A stretch of DNA of 46,640 bases, taken from positions 1 to 46,640 of the forward strand of contig JAKQKF010000074.1 in assembly GCA_029560815.1 (NCBI GenBank), in the 5' to 3' direction. A program made the position numbers and the translations under genes. Origin of the DNA: a bacterium. Its GTDB lineage: Bacteria > KSB1 > UBA2214. The notes under the pieces were generated by a model that had not been told where the DNA came from, made no database searches, and saw nothing but the letters and a program-made list of their open reading frames with translations. This document shows positions 9,464 to 18,200 of this stretch, in pieces (position 1 is the first letter of the stretch; every line of letters starts with the position of its first letter).

Positions 9464-10330
9464 ATGATACCACGAACACTACGCTCCGCTCTCAACCGCC
9501 TGTTTGCGCTCAAACGGCTCTGGCTTATCTATTATCTCAGCGGACTGGTTTTCGCCGCCGTGGTAGCCCTGCCGGCGACATCCATCGTCTCCAGCTATGC
9601 CGGCAAAACCCTCGCCGCCGAGCGCTTGAGCGGTTTTATGGATATCAACCTTCTTGTCGAGCTCTTCCACTACCGCGGCAGCGCTCTGGGCGCCCTCTTT
9701 CCCCTCTTCATGATGATCACCCTCGGTTTCTGGCTGCTTATGCTCTTTTTCTCCGGTGGAACGCTCAAGCTCATGGCGGGCGACCATCCCTACCGGCCGC
9801 GCGAATTCTGGGACGCCTGCGGCCGCTATTTCGGCCGCTTCCTGCGCATCTTGCTCTGGAGCCTGCCCCTGCTGGCCCTGCTCTTCCTCCTCCCCGCCCT
9901 GGCCGATCTGGTGAAAAAGCTCTTCTGGGGCAACGATCCCGGCGACAACATTACCTACTGGAGCGGACTGATCAAAATGGGACTCCGCTATCTTGCGCTG
10001 ATGATCTGGGCTCTCTTTTTCGATTACACACGTATTCTGGCCGTGCAGAAAAATGAAAAACGGACGCGCCGCCTGGCTCTGGCAACCCTGCAGTTCGCCG
10101 GCCACCACTTCGGCCGCATCTTCACACTCGCCCTGCTGCTGGCCTGCATCGGCCTCCTCGGGCTGTTGATCTACAATCCTGTCGCGGGCCTGCTCCACGC
10201 TCCATCGGCCGTAATCATCGCCCTCCTCTTCCTCTGGCAGCAGCTCTATATGTTCTTCCGCGCCGGACTGCGCATCCTCACCCACGGCAGTCAGATGAAG
10301 CTCAGTCAGGGACTGCTCCGCGATTATTGA
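9464..10330 (+). CDS. Multi-pass inner-membrane protein of unknown function
   Basis: 288 residues with about six hydrophobic segments (near 20-40, 78-98, 125-150, 170-190, 215-235 and 245-265). A TTG codon lies directly before the ATG; the ATG is chosen because GAGGGA is 7-8 nt upstream. The gene lies 20 bp after the M1 peptidase and is probably co-transcribed. Its N-terminal pattern (an amphipathic ALNRLFALKRLW stretch leading into the first helix) recalls the membrane protein at 3210-4163, suggesting the same broad class. No enzymatic motif is seen. Confidence 0.8.
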   Translation: MIPRTLRSALNRLFALKRLWLIYYLSGLVFAAVVALPATSIVSSYAGKTLAAERLSGFMDINLLVELFHYRGSALGALFPLFMMITLGFWLLMLFFSGGTLKLMAGDHPYRPREFWDACGRYFGRFLRILLWSLPLLALLFLLPALADLVKKLFWGNDPGDNITYWSGLIKMGLRYLALMIWALFFDYTRILAVQKNEKRTRRLALATLQFAGHHFGRIFTLALLLACIGLLGLLIYNPVAGLLHAPSAVIIALLFLWQQLYMFFRAGLRILTHGSQMKLSQGLLRDY

Positions 10331-10392
10331 TCCGCCCCTGCCGGAGCGGAAGAGAACAGTGGACATAAAATGGAAAAAGCAGGTTGACACCC

Positions 10393-11076
10393 ATGAACGA
10401 AGAAGAGCGGCCGGTCGTCGTTTGCCCCGCCATCAGCAGGGAGATAGAGCTGACCGGCCGGCTGGAAGATCCCCTCTGGCAGCGCGCGGCCGCCATCGAT
10501 CTGGTTGACGCGGTCAGCGGCAGGCCCGGCCGCTTCAGCACCTCGGTCCGCCTGACCTGGAGCAGCAAATGCCTCTACGCCGCATTTATCTGCGAGGATG
10601 ACTACGTCTGGGGGGATATCATGGAGCATGACGGGCCGATCTATGACCAGGAATGCGTCGAAATCTTTGTCAATCCCTCGGGCTGCCCCCATACCTATTT
10701 CGAGATCAACCTTAGCCCGAAAAATATCCTCTTCGACGCCTGCATCCTCAACGACCGCACCGCCCTAAATCCGGACGGCCCCTTCACGGGCCTGCACGAC
10801 TGGGAGGCGGAAGGGCTGCGCACAGCGGTCTCGATCCAGGGGATTCCGGACGTGCCCGGCAAGGCACGCGGCTGGATCGCCGAATACGCTCTCCCCTTCA
10901 CCGCCCTCTACGGCGCGTCCCATCAGCCGCCCCTGCCCGGCGACCTCTGGCGTATCAATTTTTACCGCATCGATTCCCCGCGCCGGGGAGAGCAGGAACT
11001 CTATGCCTGGAGCCCGGTCCTGCGCCCCAGCTTCCATCTCCCCTGGCGGTTCGGCTCTCTCCGGTTCAGCGCATGA
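10393..11076 (+). CDS. Carbohydrate-binding family 9-like (CBM9-like) protein
   Basis: About 227 residues with no signal peptide. The sequence follows the CBM9-like fold found in proteins related to the C-terminal domain of xylanases: an N-terminal ELTGRLEDPLWQRA block, VRLTWSSKCLYAAFICED, the DQECVEIFVNP strand, YFEINLSPKNILFDA, then WIAEYALPF and WRINFYRID. ATG 10393 is preferred over TTG 10384 because AGG lies 9 nt upstream. The stop codon overlaps the start of the next gene (ATGA), so the two are translationally coupled. A cytoplasmic CBM9-like protein beside an rRNA methylase has no obvious role; the ligand is unknown. Confidence 0.8.
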   Translation: MNEEERPVVVCPAISREIELTGRLEDPLWQRAAAIDLVDAVSGRPGRFSTSVRLTWSSKCLYAAFICEDDYVWGDIMEHDGPIYDQECVEIFVNPSGCPHTYFEINLSPKNILFDACILNDRTALNPDGPFTGLHDWEAEGLRTAVSIQGIPDVPGKARGWIAEYALPFTALYGASHQPPLPGDLWRINFYRIDSPRRGEQELYAWSPVLRPSFHLPWRFGSLRFSA

Positions 11077-12308
11077 AGCCTGGCACTCCCACCCCCGCCC
11101 AGCATACCGGCACCAGTCCGGCTGTGGACATCGACGCCATCATCCTCTCCGCCTGCGCCGGGATCGTCGGACAGGGCCGCCATGCCGACGCCGTGCTGCA
11201 GCACGCCCTGCGGACAGATCCCGGCCTCACCGCAGAAGATAAAAGCAGGGTGGCCACGGCCGTCTTCGATATCGTCCGCTATGCCCGTTTTCTCGGCGCC
11301 CTGACCAGCGGCGACCCGGCCTCTATTCCCCTTGTCACGACGGCCACCCTTGACGCCTGGCGGCTCTGGCGCGGCAGGCGCCCGCCCCTGGGCACTGCCG
11401 ACCTCGAGATGCTTGAGCGGGCGGCTGAATTCTCCGCCATCCGCGCCCTGCGCGAATCCCTGCCCGACTGGCTCGATCAGGCTGGCATGGCCGGCTGCGG
11501 CGACCGTTGGGAAAAACTCCTGCCCGCGCTGAACAGCCCGCCGCAGCAGGTTCTGCGCGCCAATACCCTGAAGACGACAGCCTCCGCACTGCTCGCCGAG
11601 GCCGCCCGCATGGGATTCCCCGGCCGCCTGGTGGAATGGGCCCCGGCGGCCGTCGTGCTCGAAGGGCACGCTCCGGTTTTTCAATGGGATTGTTTCAGGA
11701 AGGGATGGTTTGAGCTGCAGGATGCCGCCTCCCAGGCGGTGGCGGCTTTTATGGAGGTTCGGCCCGGCATGCGGGTGGTGGACGGCTGCGCGGGCCACGG
11801 CGGTAAAACCCTCCATCTCGCCGCCCTATTGGAAAACAGGGGCCGGATTATTGCCCTCGACAGCAATGGAGAAAAACTGGCCGTACTGGAGCATCGCGCC
11901 CGCCGCGCCGGCGCGCAGATCATCGAGACCAGAGCGATCACCTCGACCAAGATCATCAAACGGCTCGCCGGCTCGGCCGACCGCCTCCTTCTCGATGTTC
12001 CCTGCTCCGGCACCGGGGTCTGGCGGCGCAATCCGGACGCTAAATGGCACCTGCAGCCGGAGGAGCTGCCCCGCCTGCAGGCCAAACAACAGCAGATCCT
12101 TAGCTACTACAGCCGCATGGTCAAGCCGGGCGGCCGTCTGGTCTACGCCACCTGCAGCGTCCTGCCCGCCGAGGGCGAGGAACAGGTGGCCCGCTTCCTC
12201 GCCGGCGCAGAGGGCGCCTTCTCCCTGTCCGCCGAACAGCGCCTCGATCCCGATACCCACGGATTCGACGGCTTTTACATGGCCGCACTGGAGCGCACCT
12301 CCCCCTGA
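11073..12308 (+). CDS. rsmB: RsmB/NOP2-type rRNA (cytosine-5) methyltransferase
   Basis: 411 residues. The N-terminal 150 residues resemble the NusB-like RNA-binding domain of RsmB, and the rest is a SAM-dependent methyltransferase. Visible motifs are VVDGCAGHGGKTLHL (SAM binding, 235-249), LDVPCSGTG with Cys311, and YATCS with Cys361. Two cysteines of this kind are the catalytic pair of the m5C RNA methyltransferases. Methylation of the small-subunit rRNA at the RsmB site (C967 in E. coli) is the expected reaction; the exact target is inferred. The gene overlaps the CBM9-like gene by 4 bp and is followed by a short terminator. Confidence 0.88.
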   Translation: MKPGTPTPAQHTGTSPAVDIDAIILSACAGIVGQGRHADAVLQHALRTDPGLTAEDKSRVATAVFDIVRYARFLGALTSGDPASIPLVTTATLDAWRLWRGRRPPLGTADLEMLERAAEFSAIRALRESLPDWLDQAGMAGCGDRWEKLLPALNSPPQQVLRANTLKTTASALLAEAARMGFPGRLVEWAPAAVVLEGHAPVFQWDCFRKGWFELQDAASQAVAAFMEVRPGMRVVDGCAGHGGKTLHLAALLENRGRIIALDSNGEKLAVLEHRARRAGAQIIETRAITSTKIIKRLAGSADRLLLDVPCSGTGVWRRNPDAKWHLQPEELPRLQAKQQQILSYYSRMVKPGGRLVYATCSVLPAEGEEQVARFLAGAEGAFSLSAEQRLDPDTHGFDGFYMAALERTSP

Positions 12309-12355
12309 TCCGGCTCCTCCCGTGAGACCGGCTTCACCCCCTGTTCAGCTGTTCT

Positions 12356-12372
12356 AAACCCGCTCCGGGTTT
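12356..12372. terminator. Short terminator between convergent genes
   Basis: Stem AAACCCG / CGGGTTT with a CTC loop, followed on the plus strand by one more T and then CG. It lies 47 bp after the rsmB-like gene and 110 bp after the end of the convergent ftcD gene, and could act in both directions. Confidence 0.45.
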
Positions 12373-12482
12373 TCGACCACGATTATACTGCCAGGGAATC
12401 TTGCGGAAGAGCAGCACCGTTCAGCCGGCAGGCACCCGCTCCTGGTTTTAATCCCCGGCTGATGGCGCGATCGGTTTCTGGC

Positions 12483-14150
12483 TCAGGCGAAACTCTCCTC
12501 GACCAGCTTGACGGCGCTGAGGACCTCGCCATTGACCTCGGCGCGCAGGCTCTCCGCCTCACGGCGCGTCGCCTCCCTGAATTTTGCGTCGCTCAGCCCG
12601 CCGAGATTGATACAGACATTGAAATAGGCCCCTTCCGCGGCGGTCCGCACCGCCAGGGCGGCCACTCCGGCATCGCTGATGGAATTTTTATTGCCGTGCT
12701 GCACCGCCTTGTGCGCCAGCTGTGCGGCCGGCAGACACCGCCGCAGCACCGCCAGCGGCACCAGAGTCGCTTCGCGGGTCGCCTCTTCGATCGCCGCCTG
12801 CCGCGTGGCCTTTTCCTGCTCGTTCTTCTTCGGCAGGCGGAAAGCTTCCATCACCCGGTTGAAGGCGGCGGTGTCGCGGTCGACATCGAGGAGAAACTCC
12901 TCCTTGAGCGCGTGGGCGGCAGTGCCGATCTCCTCCATATCGGCGAAATACTCCTCGTACCCCTTTTTGCCATGGGTCACGCCTCCGACCATAGCTGTAA
13001 GAGCGCCGCTCAGGGCCCCGCACAGAGCGGCAACACTGCCGCCTCCAGGCGCCGGCGTATCGCTCGAGAGCACGCGGGCAAACTGCTCCAGGGTCATGCT
13101 CACCAGTGGCCCTTTTTCGCGCAGCTGATATTCGATGATCTTCTTCTCCGCTTCAAAGGGGTAGAGGTCACTCAGCCCCAGCGAGAGAGCGGCGATATGG
13201 ACAAGTTCCGCCTCGGACACGCCCGTGCTTTTACCCTGCCGGTGTAGAAAATGGCGACCCGCCGCCAGCATGGCCTCGAGGGGGATGAGGCCAACCAGCT
13301 CGCTGCCGGTCACCCGCGCCCCCATCTCCCCGGCCAGCCGGCAGCAGGCCTCGAAGACCAGGTGGGGCGGCGTGATCCTGTAGTTGGTGAGATTGATCGA
13401 GATCTGCGCGCGGCCGAAATCCTCCATGTACCAGCCGACCGCCTTGCAGGACTGAAAGAGGCCGGGATGGCGCAGGGCTTCGCCGGCGGCGTCGCGGATG
13501 ATCTTGCCCTGTTCATCCTTTTGCGGACGGCCGGTCTCGCGGATGCGGCCGGCGATTTCATTGGCGAGCTTGGGGTCGCGGGTGTTCAGATTGACGTTAT
13601 AGGCAATAAGAAATTCGCGCGCGCCGATGACCACAGCCCCGGTCCGGGCATTGAAAATTGCCGGGCCGAAATCGGGCTGCCATGCGGGATCCTGAAGTTT
13701 TTCCGGCAGCCCCTCATACTCGCCGGCGCGGACATCCGCCAGGTTGCGGCGCTCCGGGCGCGCAGCCGCCTCCTCGTAGAGATAAACCGGAATGCCGAGT
13801 TCCCGGCCCACCCGTTCACCCAGCGTGCGGGCGAGCCCGGCGCATTCAGCCATGGTCACACCGCTGACCGGGATGAAGGGACAGACATCGGTCGCCCCCA
13901 TGCGCGGATGGGCGCCGCTGTGGTCGGCCATATTGATAAGCTCGGCAGCCTCAGAAATGGCGGCAAACGCAGCCGCCAGTACCGCAGCCGGCTCGCCTAC
14001 AAAAGTCATCACCGTGCGGTTGGTATCTTTGCCGGGATCGACGTCGAGCAGCTTCACCCCCCCGGTGGCGCGGATCGCCGCAGCGATCTTTTCAATCTTG
14101 GCCGCATCCCGGCCCTCACTGAAATTGGGAACACATTCGACCAGCTTCAT
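12483..14150 (-). CDS. ftcD: Bifunctional glutamate formimidoyltransferase / formimidotetrahydrofolate cyclodeaminase
   Basis: 555 residues, the length of the fused enzyme known from animals and some bacteria. The first 300 residues are the formiminotransferase (start LVECVPNFSEGRD, active-site region DHSGAHPRMG with His77 and His81). The C-terminal 200 residues are the cyclodeaminase (TPAPGGGSVAALCGALSGAL near residue 370). It moves the formimino group from formiminoglutamate to tetrahydrofolate and releases ammonia to give methenyl-THF, the last step of one histidine degradation route. No other hut genes are nearby. GAGG lies 7 nt before the ATG. Confidence 0.93.
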   Translation of the reverse strand: MKLVECVPNFSEGRDAAKIEKIAAAIRATGGVKLLDVDPGKDTNRTVMTFVGEPAAVLAAAFAAISEAAELINMADHSGAHPRMGATDVCPFIPVSGVTMAECAGLARTLGERVGRELGIPVYLYEEAAARPERRNLADVRAGEYEGLPEKLQDPAWQPDFGPAIFNARTGAVVIGAREFLIAYNVNLNTRDPKLANEIAGRIRETGRPQKDEQGKIIRDAAGEALRHPGLFQSCKAVGWYMEDFGRAQISINLTNYRITPPHLVFEACCRLAGEMGARVTGSELVGLIPLEAMLAAGRHFLHRQGKSTGVSEAELVHIAALSLGLSDLYPFEAEKKIIEYQLREKGPLVSMTLEQFARVLSSDTPAPGGGSVAALCGALSGALTAMVGGVTHGKKGYEEYFADMEEIGTAAHALKEEFLLDVDRDTAAFNRVMEAFRLPKKNEQEKATRQAAIEEATREATLVPLAVLRRCLPAAQLAHKAVQHGNKNSISDAGVAALAVRTAAEGAYFNVCINLGGLSDAKFREATRREAESLRAEVNGEVLSAVKLVEESFA

Positions 14151-14194
14151 GGCATTGCCTCGGTTTTAGTCCTTTTGGATTGGATAACGGAAAT

Positions 14195-14223
14195 AATATA
14201 CAAAACAATTCCCTGCAAAGCAA
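14195..14223 (-). promoter_or_regulatory. Probable promoter of ftcD
   Basis: On the minus strand: TTGCTT (14223-14218), a 17-nt spacer and TATATT (14200-14195). The leader to the start at 14150 would be about 40 nt. Confidence 0.45.
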
Positions 14224-14265
14224 AAACGCAAAATTCTGTTGGAAAAATAGCTAAAAATGTGCATC

Positions 14266-14298
14266 TTCTGCAGCTTGAGGAGTGGGGGGCCTGCAGAA
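14266..14298. repeat. Inverted repeat TTCTGCAG...CTGCAGAA
   Basis: Perfect 8-bp arms (14266-14273 and 14291-14298) flank 17 bases that contain a GGGGGGC run. It lies between the ftcD promoter and the terminator at 14297-14335, touching the T-tract of the latter. It may be an operator or simply an mRNA hairpin. Confidence 0.4.
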
Positions 14299-14335
14299 TA
14301 AAAAAACCGCCGATGGCTTGCGCTCATCGACGGTT
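14297..14335 (-). terminator. Strong intrinsic terminator on the minus strand
   Basis: Read on the minus strand: AACCGTCGATG, a loop that can close as GC-GCAA-GC (a GNRA tetraloop), then CATCGGCGGTT followed by a run of T (14306-14300). The stem is complete with one G-U pair on this strand, but has a C-A mismatch and no T-tract on the plus strand, so it serves minus-strand transcripts. The only minus-strand gene upstream is 14739-15086, which implies transcription across the plus-strand gene at 14375-14716. Confidence 0.7.
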
Positions 14336-14374
14336 CATTATCATAGAGAACCTTCAATTAACAATGGAGTTCAA

Positions 14375-14716
14375 ATGGGCGTCGGAACACTGCTGACACG
14401 CGTTCCCTGGAAACAGGTGATCGCCATGCTGCCCGCCATCATGCAAACCGCAAAAGGGCTTCTCAATGCCACGCGACGGGAATCCATCGTTCCCATTGAA
14501 GTCGCTGACACCCCGCGCGGTCTGGCACTGCGGGTCGAACAGCTCGAGGAAAACGAGCGCATCCAGGCGGAACTCGTCAAAAAGATGGCTGAACAGCAGC
14601 AGGGGCTGGCCGAAGGACTGGAATTCATGGCCTCCCGCATCACCGCCCTGCTCTGGCTCGCCGCCATCGCCCTCATCCTCTCCCTGGCTGCCTTCATCAT
14701 CGTTCTGCTCAAATGA
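14375..14716 (+). CDS. Small coiled-coil, C-terminally anchored membrane protein
   Basis: 113 residues. GGAG lies 5 nt before ATG 14375; the upstream in-frame extension crosses a terminator and is rejected. An amphipathic N-terminus is followed by a charged heptad-like region (LEENERIQAELVKKMAEQQQ, about residues 54-73), and a single transmembrane helix at the C-terminus (about 90-112) with no residues after it except LLK. This is a tail-anchored topology. No family is recognised. It converges on the membrane protein gene at 14739-15086 with only 22 bp and no terminator between them. Confidence 0.7.
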   Translation: MGVGTLLTRVPWKQVIAMLPAIMQTAKGLLNATRRESIVPIEVADTPRGLALRVEQLEENERIQAELVKKMAEQQQGLAEGLEFMASRITALLWLAAIALILSLAAFIIVLLK

Positions 14717-14738
14717 ACATTACCTCCCCTGTGCGTGA

Positions 14739-15086
14739 TCATTCAGGCGATGGATAGCGGGGATAGCGAACGATACCCCGGTCGCGCTCCCTGTCGATTT
14801 TCCACTGGTGCAATCCGGCCATCACCCCCATCACCAGGCCGATGACACCAGGCGCATGCACCAGCCCCTCGATGAAGCCATAGACCGCACCGCAGATGTT
14901 GCCCGCCAATTCGACCATGCAGGACACATTGGCCGCAGCCCCACCCATCGCGTGAACCAGAACGGCATAGATGCCGAATCCGACGATAGCGGCCATGACA
15001 GACCGCAGAATCACTCTCGCCAGAAAACCACCTAAAGCCGCACAACCTGCAAACACCAGGAGCTTGAGTAAAAGTTCATTTTCCAT
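14739..15086 (-). CDS. Small Gly/Ala-rich membrane protein behind a sigma-54 type promoter
   Basis: 115 residues from ATG 15086, which has the strong site GGAGGGG 2-5 nt upstream; the longer frame to 15137 is rejected. Hydrophobic stretches at about residues 6-24, 28-50 and 62-90 are rich in Gly and Ala (AAIVGFGIYAVLVHAMGG, GVIGLVMGVMAG), followed by a charged cytoplasmic-like tail WKIDRERDRGIVRY. No family is recognised. A TGGCAC-N5-ATGCA element lies about 50 bp upstream and the sigma-54 activator gene ends 205 bp upstream, so this is the likely target of that activator. Confidence 0.7.
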   Translation of the reverse strand: MENELLLKLLVFAGCAALGGFLARVILRSVMAAIVGFGIYAVLVHAMGGAAANVSCMVELAGNICGAVYGFIEGLVHAPGVIGLVMGVMAGLHQWKIDRERDRGIVRYPRYPSPE

Positions 15087-15132
15087 AACCCCTCCTTTCC
15101 GGGGGTCGAGCATCTTCCTCTGCCCTGGCTTA

Positions 15133-15148
15133 TGCATAGAGTGTGCCA
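15133..15148 (-). promoter_or_regulatory. Sigma-54 (RpoN) type -24/-12 promoter
   Basis: On the minus strand the sequence is TGGCACACTCTATGCA. It matches the consensus TGGCAC-N5-TTGCA except for one base, with exactly 10 nt between the invariant GG and GC. Transcription would start near 15122, giving a 36-nt leader to the start at 15086. Confidence 0.7.
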
Positions 15149-15240
15149 GACTTGCCAGCCGCAGCCGGCACCAATCACAAAATTGAAATTAAAGAGTTTA
15201 TAAATAACTGACGAAAATGCGCTAACGCGAGGATTCGGGG

Positions 15241-15275
15241 GAGTGCGCGCACACTACGGGATGAGTGCGCGCACT
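15241..15275. promoter_or_regulatory. Tandem palindromic boxes, candidate upstream activator sites
   Basis: Two copies of the 12-mer GAGTGCGCGCAC (15241-15252 and 15263-15274), each containing the perfect 10-bp palindrome GTGCGCGCAC. They are 22 bp apart, about two helical turns, so both face the same side of the DNA. The midpoint is about 136 bp upstream of the predicted sigma-54 start, the usual distance for enhancer-binding proteins. The pair can also fold as a hairpin followed by TTTTA on the plus strand, but no plus-strand gene would need it. Confidence 0.6.
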
Positions 15276-15291
15276 TTTATCAGGAAAGCAT

Positions 15292-18200
15292 TCAGGGGAG
15301 TTCGCGGAAATAGAGCGGGGTGCGGGGATGAAGCTTGAGCCGAAGCCTCTCCTTTAGCAGGCGCCGCGCCCAGGTGGGACCGACGCCGGCGAGCATTCCG
15401 GCGAGCGGCACATCGATGGTGCCGAAATCGTCGATAAAATTGCTGATCTTCTCCAGATCATCCTTACCGGAGTGCAGGGCGCTCCGGATCCCGGCCACTA
15501 CCTGCTCAGGGGAATGCCCAAAGCGGCCGATACGCTGATATTTATGGATAAAATCCTCGACCTCCTCCAGGGCATGCGTCTTGTCATCCTCCAGCCTGAC
15601 CTCGGGATCAGGAGCGAGAGCCTCCTCCGGAATCTCCAGAACGGATCTGTCTCTTGCGGTATAGACGGCCGTACTGAGAAGATTGCGCAGCTGACGGACA
15701 TTGCCTGGAAAATCGAACTCCATCAGGGCCTCGAGGGATTTTTTGGCAATACCGGTGAAGGAGGCAGGGATCAAACCCATAGCCGCAAAATGGCTGATCA
15801 GCAGCAGGAGATTTGAGGGCTCTTCCTCGATCAGCTTTCGCAGGGGAACGGTAAAGATGGTGATCGCCGCCAGCCGGTAGTAGAGATCCTGGCGGAACTC
15901 TCTGGCGCGGATCTTTTCCTGCAGATTGGCGTTGGTCGCGGCCAGAATCTGCACCTGCACCTGGATGCTCTTGCTGCTGCCCAGGGGTGTGATGCGGGAA
16001 TCCTCGAGCACGCGCAGGAATTTGGCCTGCAGCTCAAGCGACATATTGGAAATTTCATCGAGAAAGAGGGTGCCGCCATGGGCGCACTCAAAAAGCCCCT
16101 TGCGTTCCTCCGTCGCACTGGTGAAAGCGCCGCGGACATGGCCAAACAGGGCATCCTCGACCAGTTCACGGCTGAAGGCCCCGCAGTCCTGAGTGATGAA
16201 ACGGTCCTGGGCCCAGCCGCTGCGGCAATGGATGGCCTTGGCGACCAGTTCCTTGCCTGTTCCGCTCTCCCCCTGAATAAGAATGGGAACGGAAGAGGTC
16301 AGCGCGGCGGATTCGATCTGGCCGCGCAGCTTTGCCATCGAGAGGCCAATGCCGACAAGGTCGCAACCATGCTCTATCGCCTCAATCCCGATGAAGGGCA
16401 CAACCTTGCCCTGCCGCAGGATGATCGGAGCCCTCTCCTCCTGTTGAAGAGCCTCTGTGCTCCCCTCGCGCTTCTCTTCCAGCAGGGCATAGCGCAGCGC
16501 CATGCTGATCTGTGATGTCCAGGTCTCCACAAAACTCTGGTCGATCAGCAGCTCGTCAAAGGCATTCACTTTCTGCGACACCAGCTCCAGTACCCCCAGA
16601 CTCCTGCTCTTGTCGCCGAGCAGTATGGCGAGGTAGCTGTAAAAGCGCGGCCGGCGGCGAAACCGTTCAAATTTATCCACCACCTTTTTTTCAAAATAGT
16701 CAGGCTGATGCTCTTCGATATCGGGAATGTACATGAAGGAATCATTGGTATTCTGGAGATGGTTCTTGAATTCAAGCAGGAAGAGGTTTTCGTTGTCGAT
16801 ACGGTCGCCGGGGACGGTGAAGCGCCGCATCTCCTCCGCCTCATATCCGAGAAAGAGATGGGCATATTTTTCGACGCCGCCTTCAAGGAGATCGATCTCG
16901 ATCGGATCCTTGAAGAGATCTCCGGGGATAATCTTGGCCTTTTCTACACCGTAGATTGATTGCAGCATGGCGAGGATCGTCTTGACTACCGAAGTCGGCG
17001 ACATATAGACCGCGTCGCTCAGCCATTTGACCGCCTGCACCATGCGGGTATGCTCTTCGGCGAGGCGGACGCGGAAAAAGAGCAGCGCCAGCATGCTGGC
17101 CAGTGTCCGGAAAAAATGAAGATAGCCGATGCCCATGAAGAGGTCCCAGTTGTTTTGCGCAACCTCCACATCGATGACACCGAGGACGATCTTTTTGAAT
17201 TCGATGACAAAGATATAATTGGCGTAGACCTTCTCCTCGCGCACCTTGATGTAATAGCTGGAGAGTTTGCGGTAGCCGGCATGGTTCAGATAGCTGGGAT
17301 GTTTGCGGACATCGACAAAGCGGGAACGGCTCTCATCCACGTATACCGTCAGTTCGGGATCGGAGGGAGTTTGCGGCTCCTCCACCGGCGCCAGAAAAAC
17401 ATTCCTTTTCATCCGGACGGCAAGCCCGGCCAGACCATCGGTCACCGGCAGCTCTCGGAAGTGCTGACTGGCATTTTCATCCCAGCCGCGGGGATGAGGG
17501 AAACGCAGCACCTTCTCTCCATCCACATCCTTGGTGAGATAGCCGATCGCCACCGTGTCGATCTGGGTCGTCTCGGAAATCATCTGGGTGAGGTCGAGGA
17601 GAAACTGGCTGAGGTCGGCAAAATTCCTCGCCTCCATCCGGTCAGCGCCTTCAAACATCGATTTGATCTTTTGCAGAAATCGGGTCTGATCGACGGTGAG
17701 CGAGTAGATGAATGAATTGTGAATGCGTTCAGCCAGGAAATCGGCGAAATTGATCAGGATGGTTCGGTCCAGCTCGGTCAGACGGGTCTTGCTGCGGTAG
17801 GAGGCCTTGAGATAGCCGATCAGACTGCCCTCATGCACCAGTGGCAGATAGTGGACTGTCCTCTCATAGATCTCATCCTCGCAGCCGCGCAGGCTTAAGC
17901 CCCTCTCCTCGGTTTCGACGCAGAGATATTCGCTTCCGCCCGGCTCCAGCTGATGGAAGGTGAGCCCCTTCCTCGCCTTTTTGGGATCCTCCCGCCAATG
18001 CGCGAGCGCCAGGGCGAGCAATCCCTCACTCTCCTCGATCCACAGTCCGGTCGCCTTGCTGCGGTTTTTGGCCAACCGGGCCTTGCCCTTGAGGTACTCG
18101 GTCACCACCTCCCAATTCTGCACCCCCGCGCGCGCTGGATCATTGTTCAGATCGGTGATGGCGCGTTTCAACACCAGGGCCACCGAGTAATCGCATCCCA

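Noticed and set aside
15241..15281. Reading the tandem palindromes as a plus-strand terminator
   Set aside because: No plus-strand gene ends nearby, and the arms are direct repeats at 22-bp spacing upstream of a sigma-54 promoter, which fits binding sites better.
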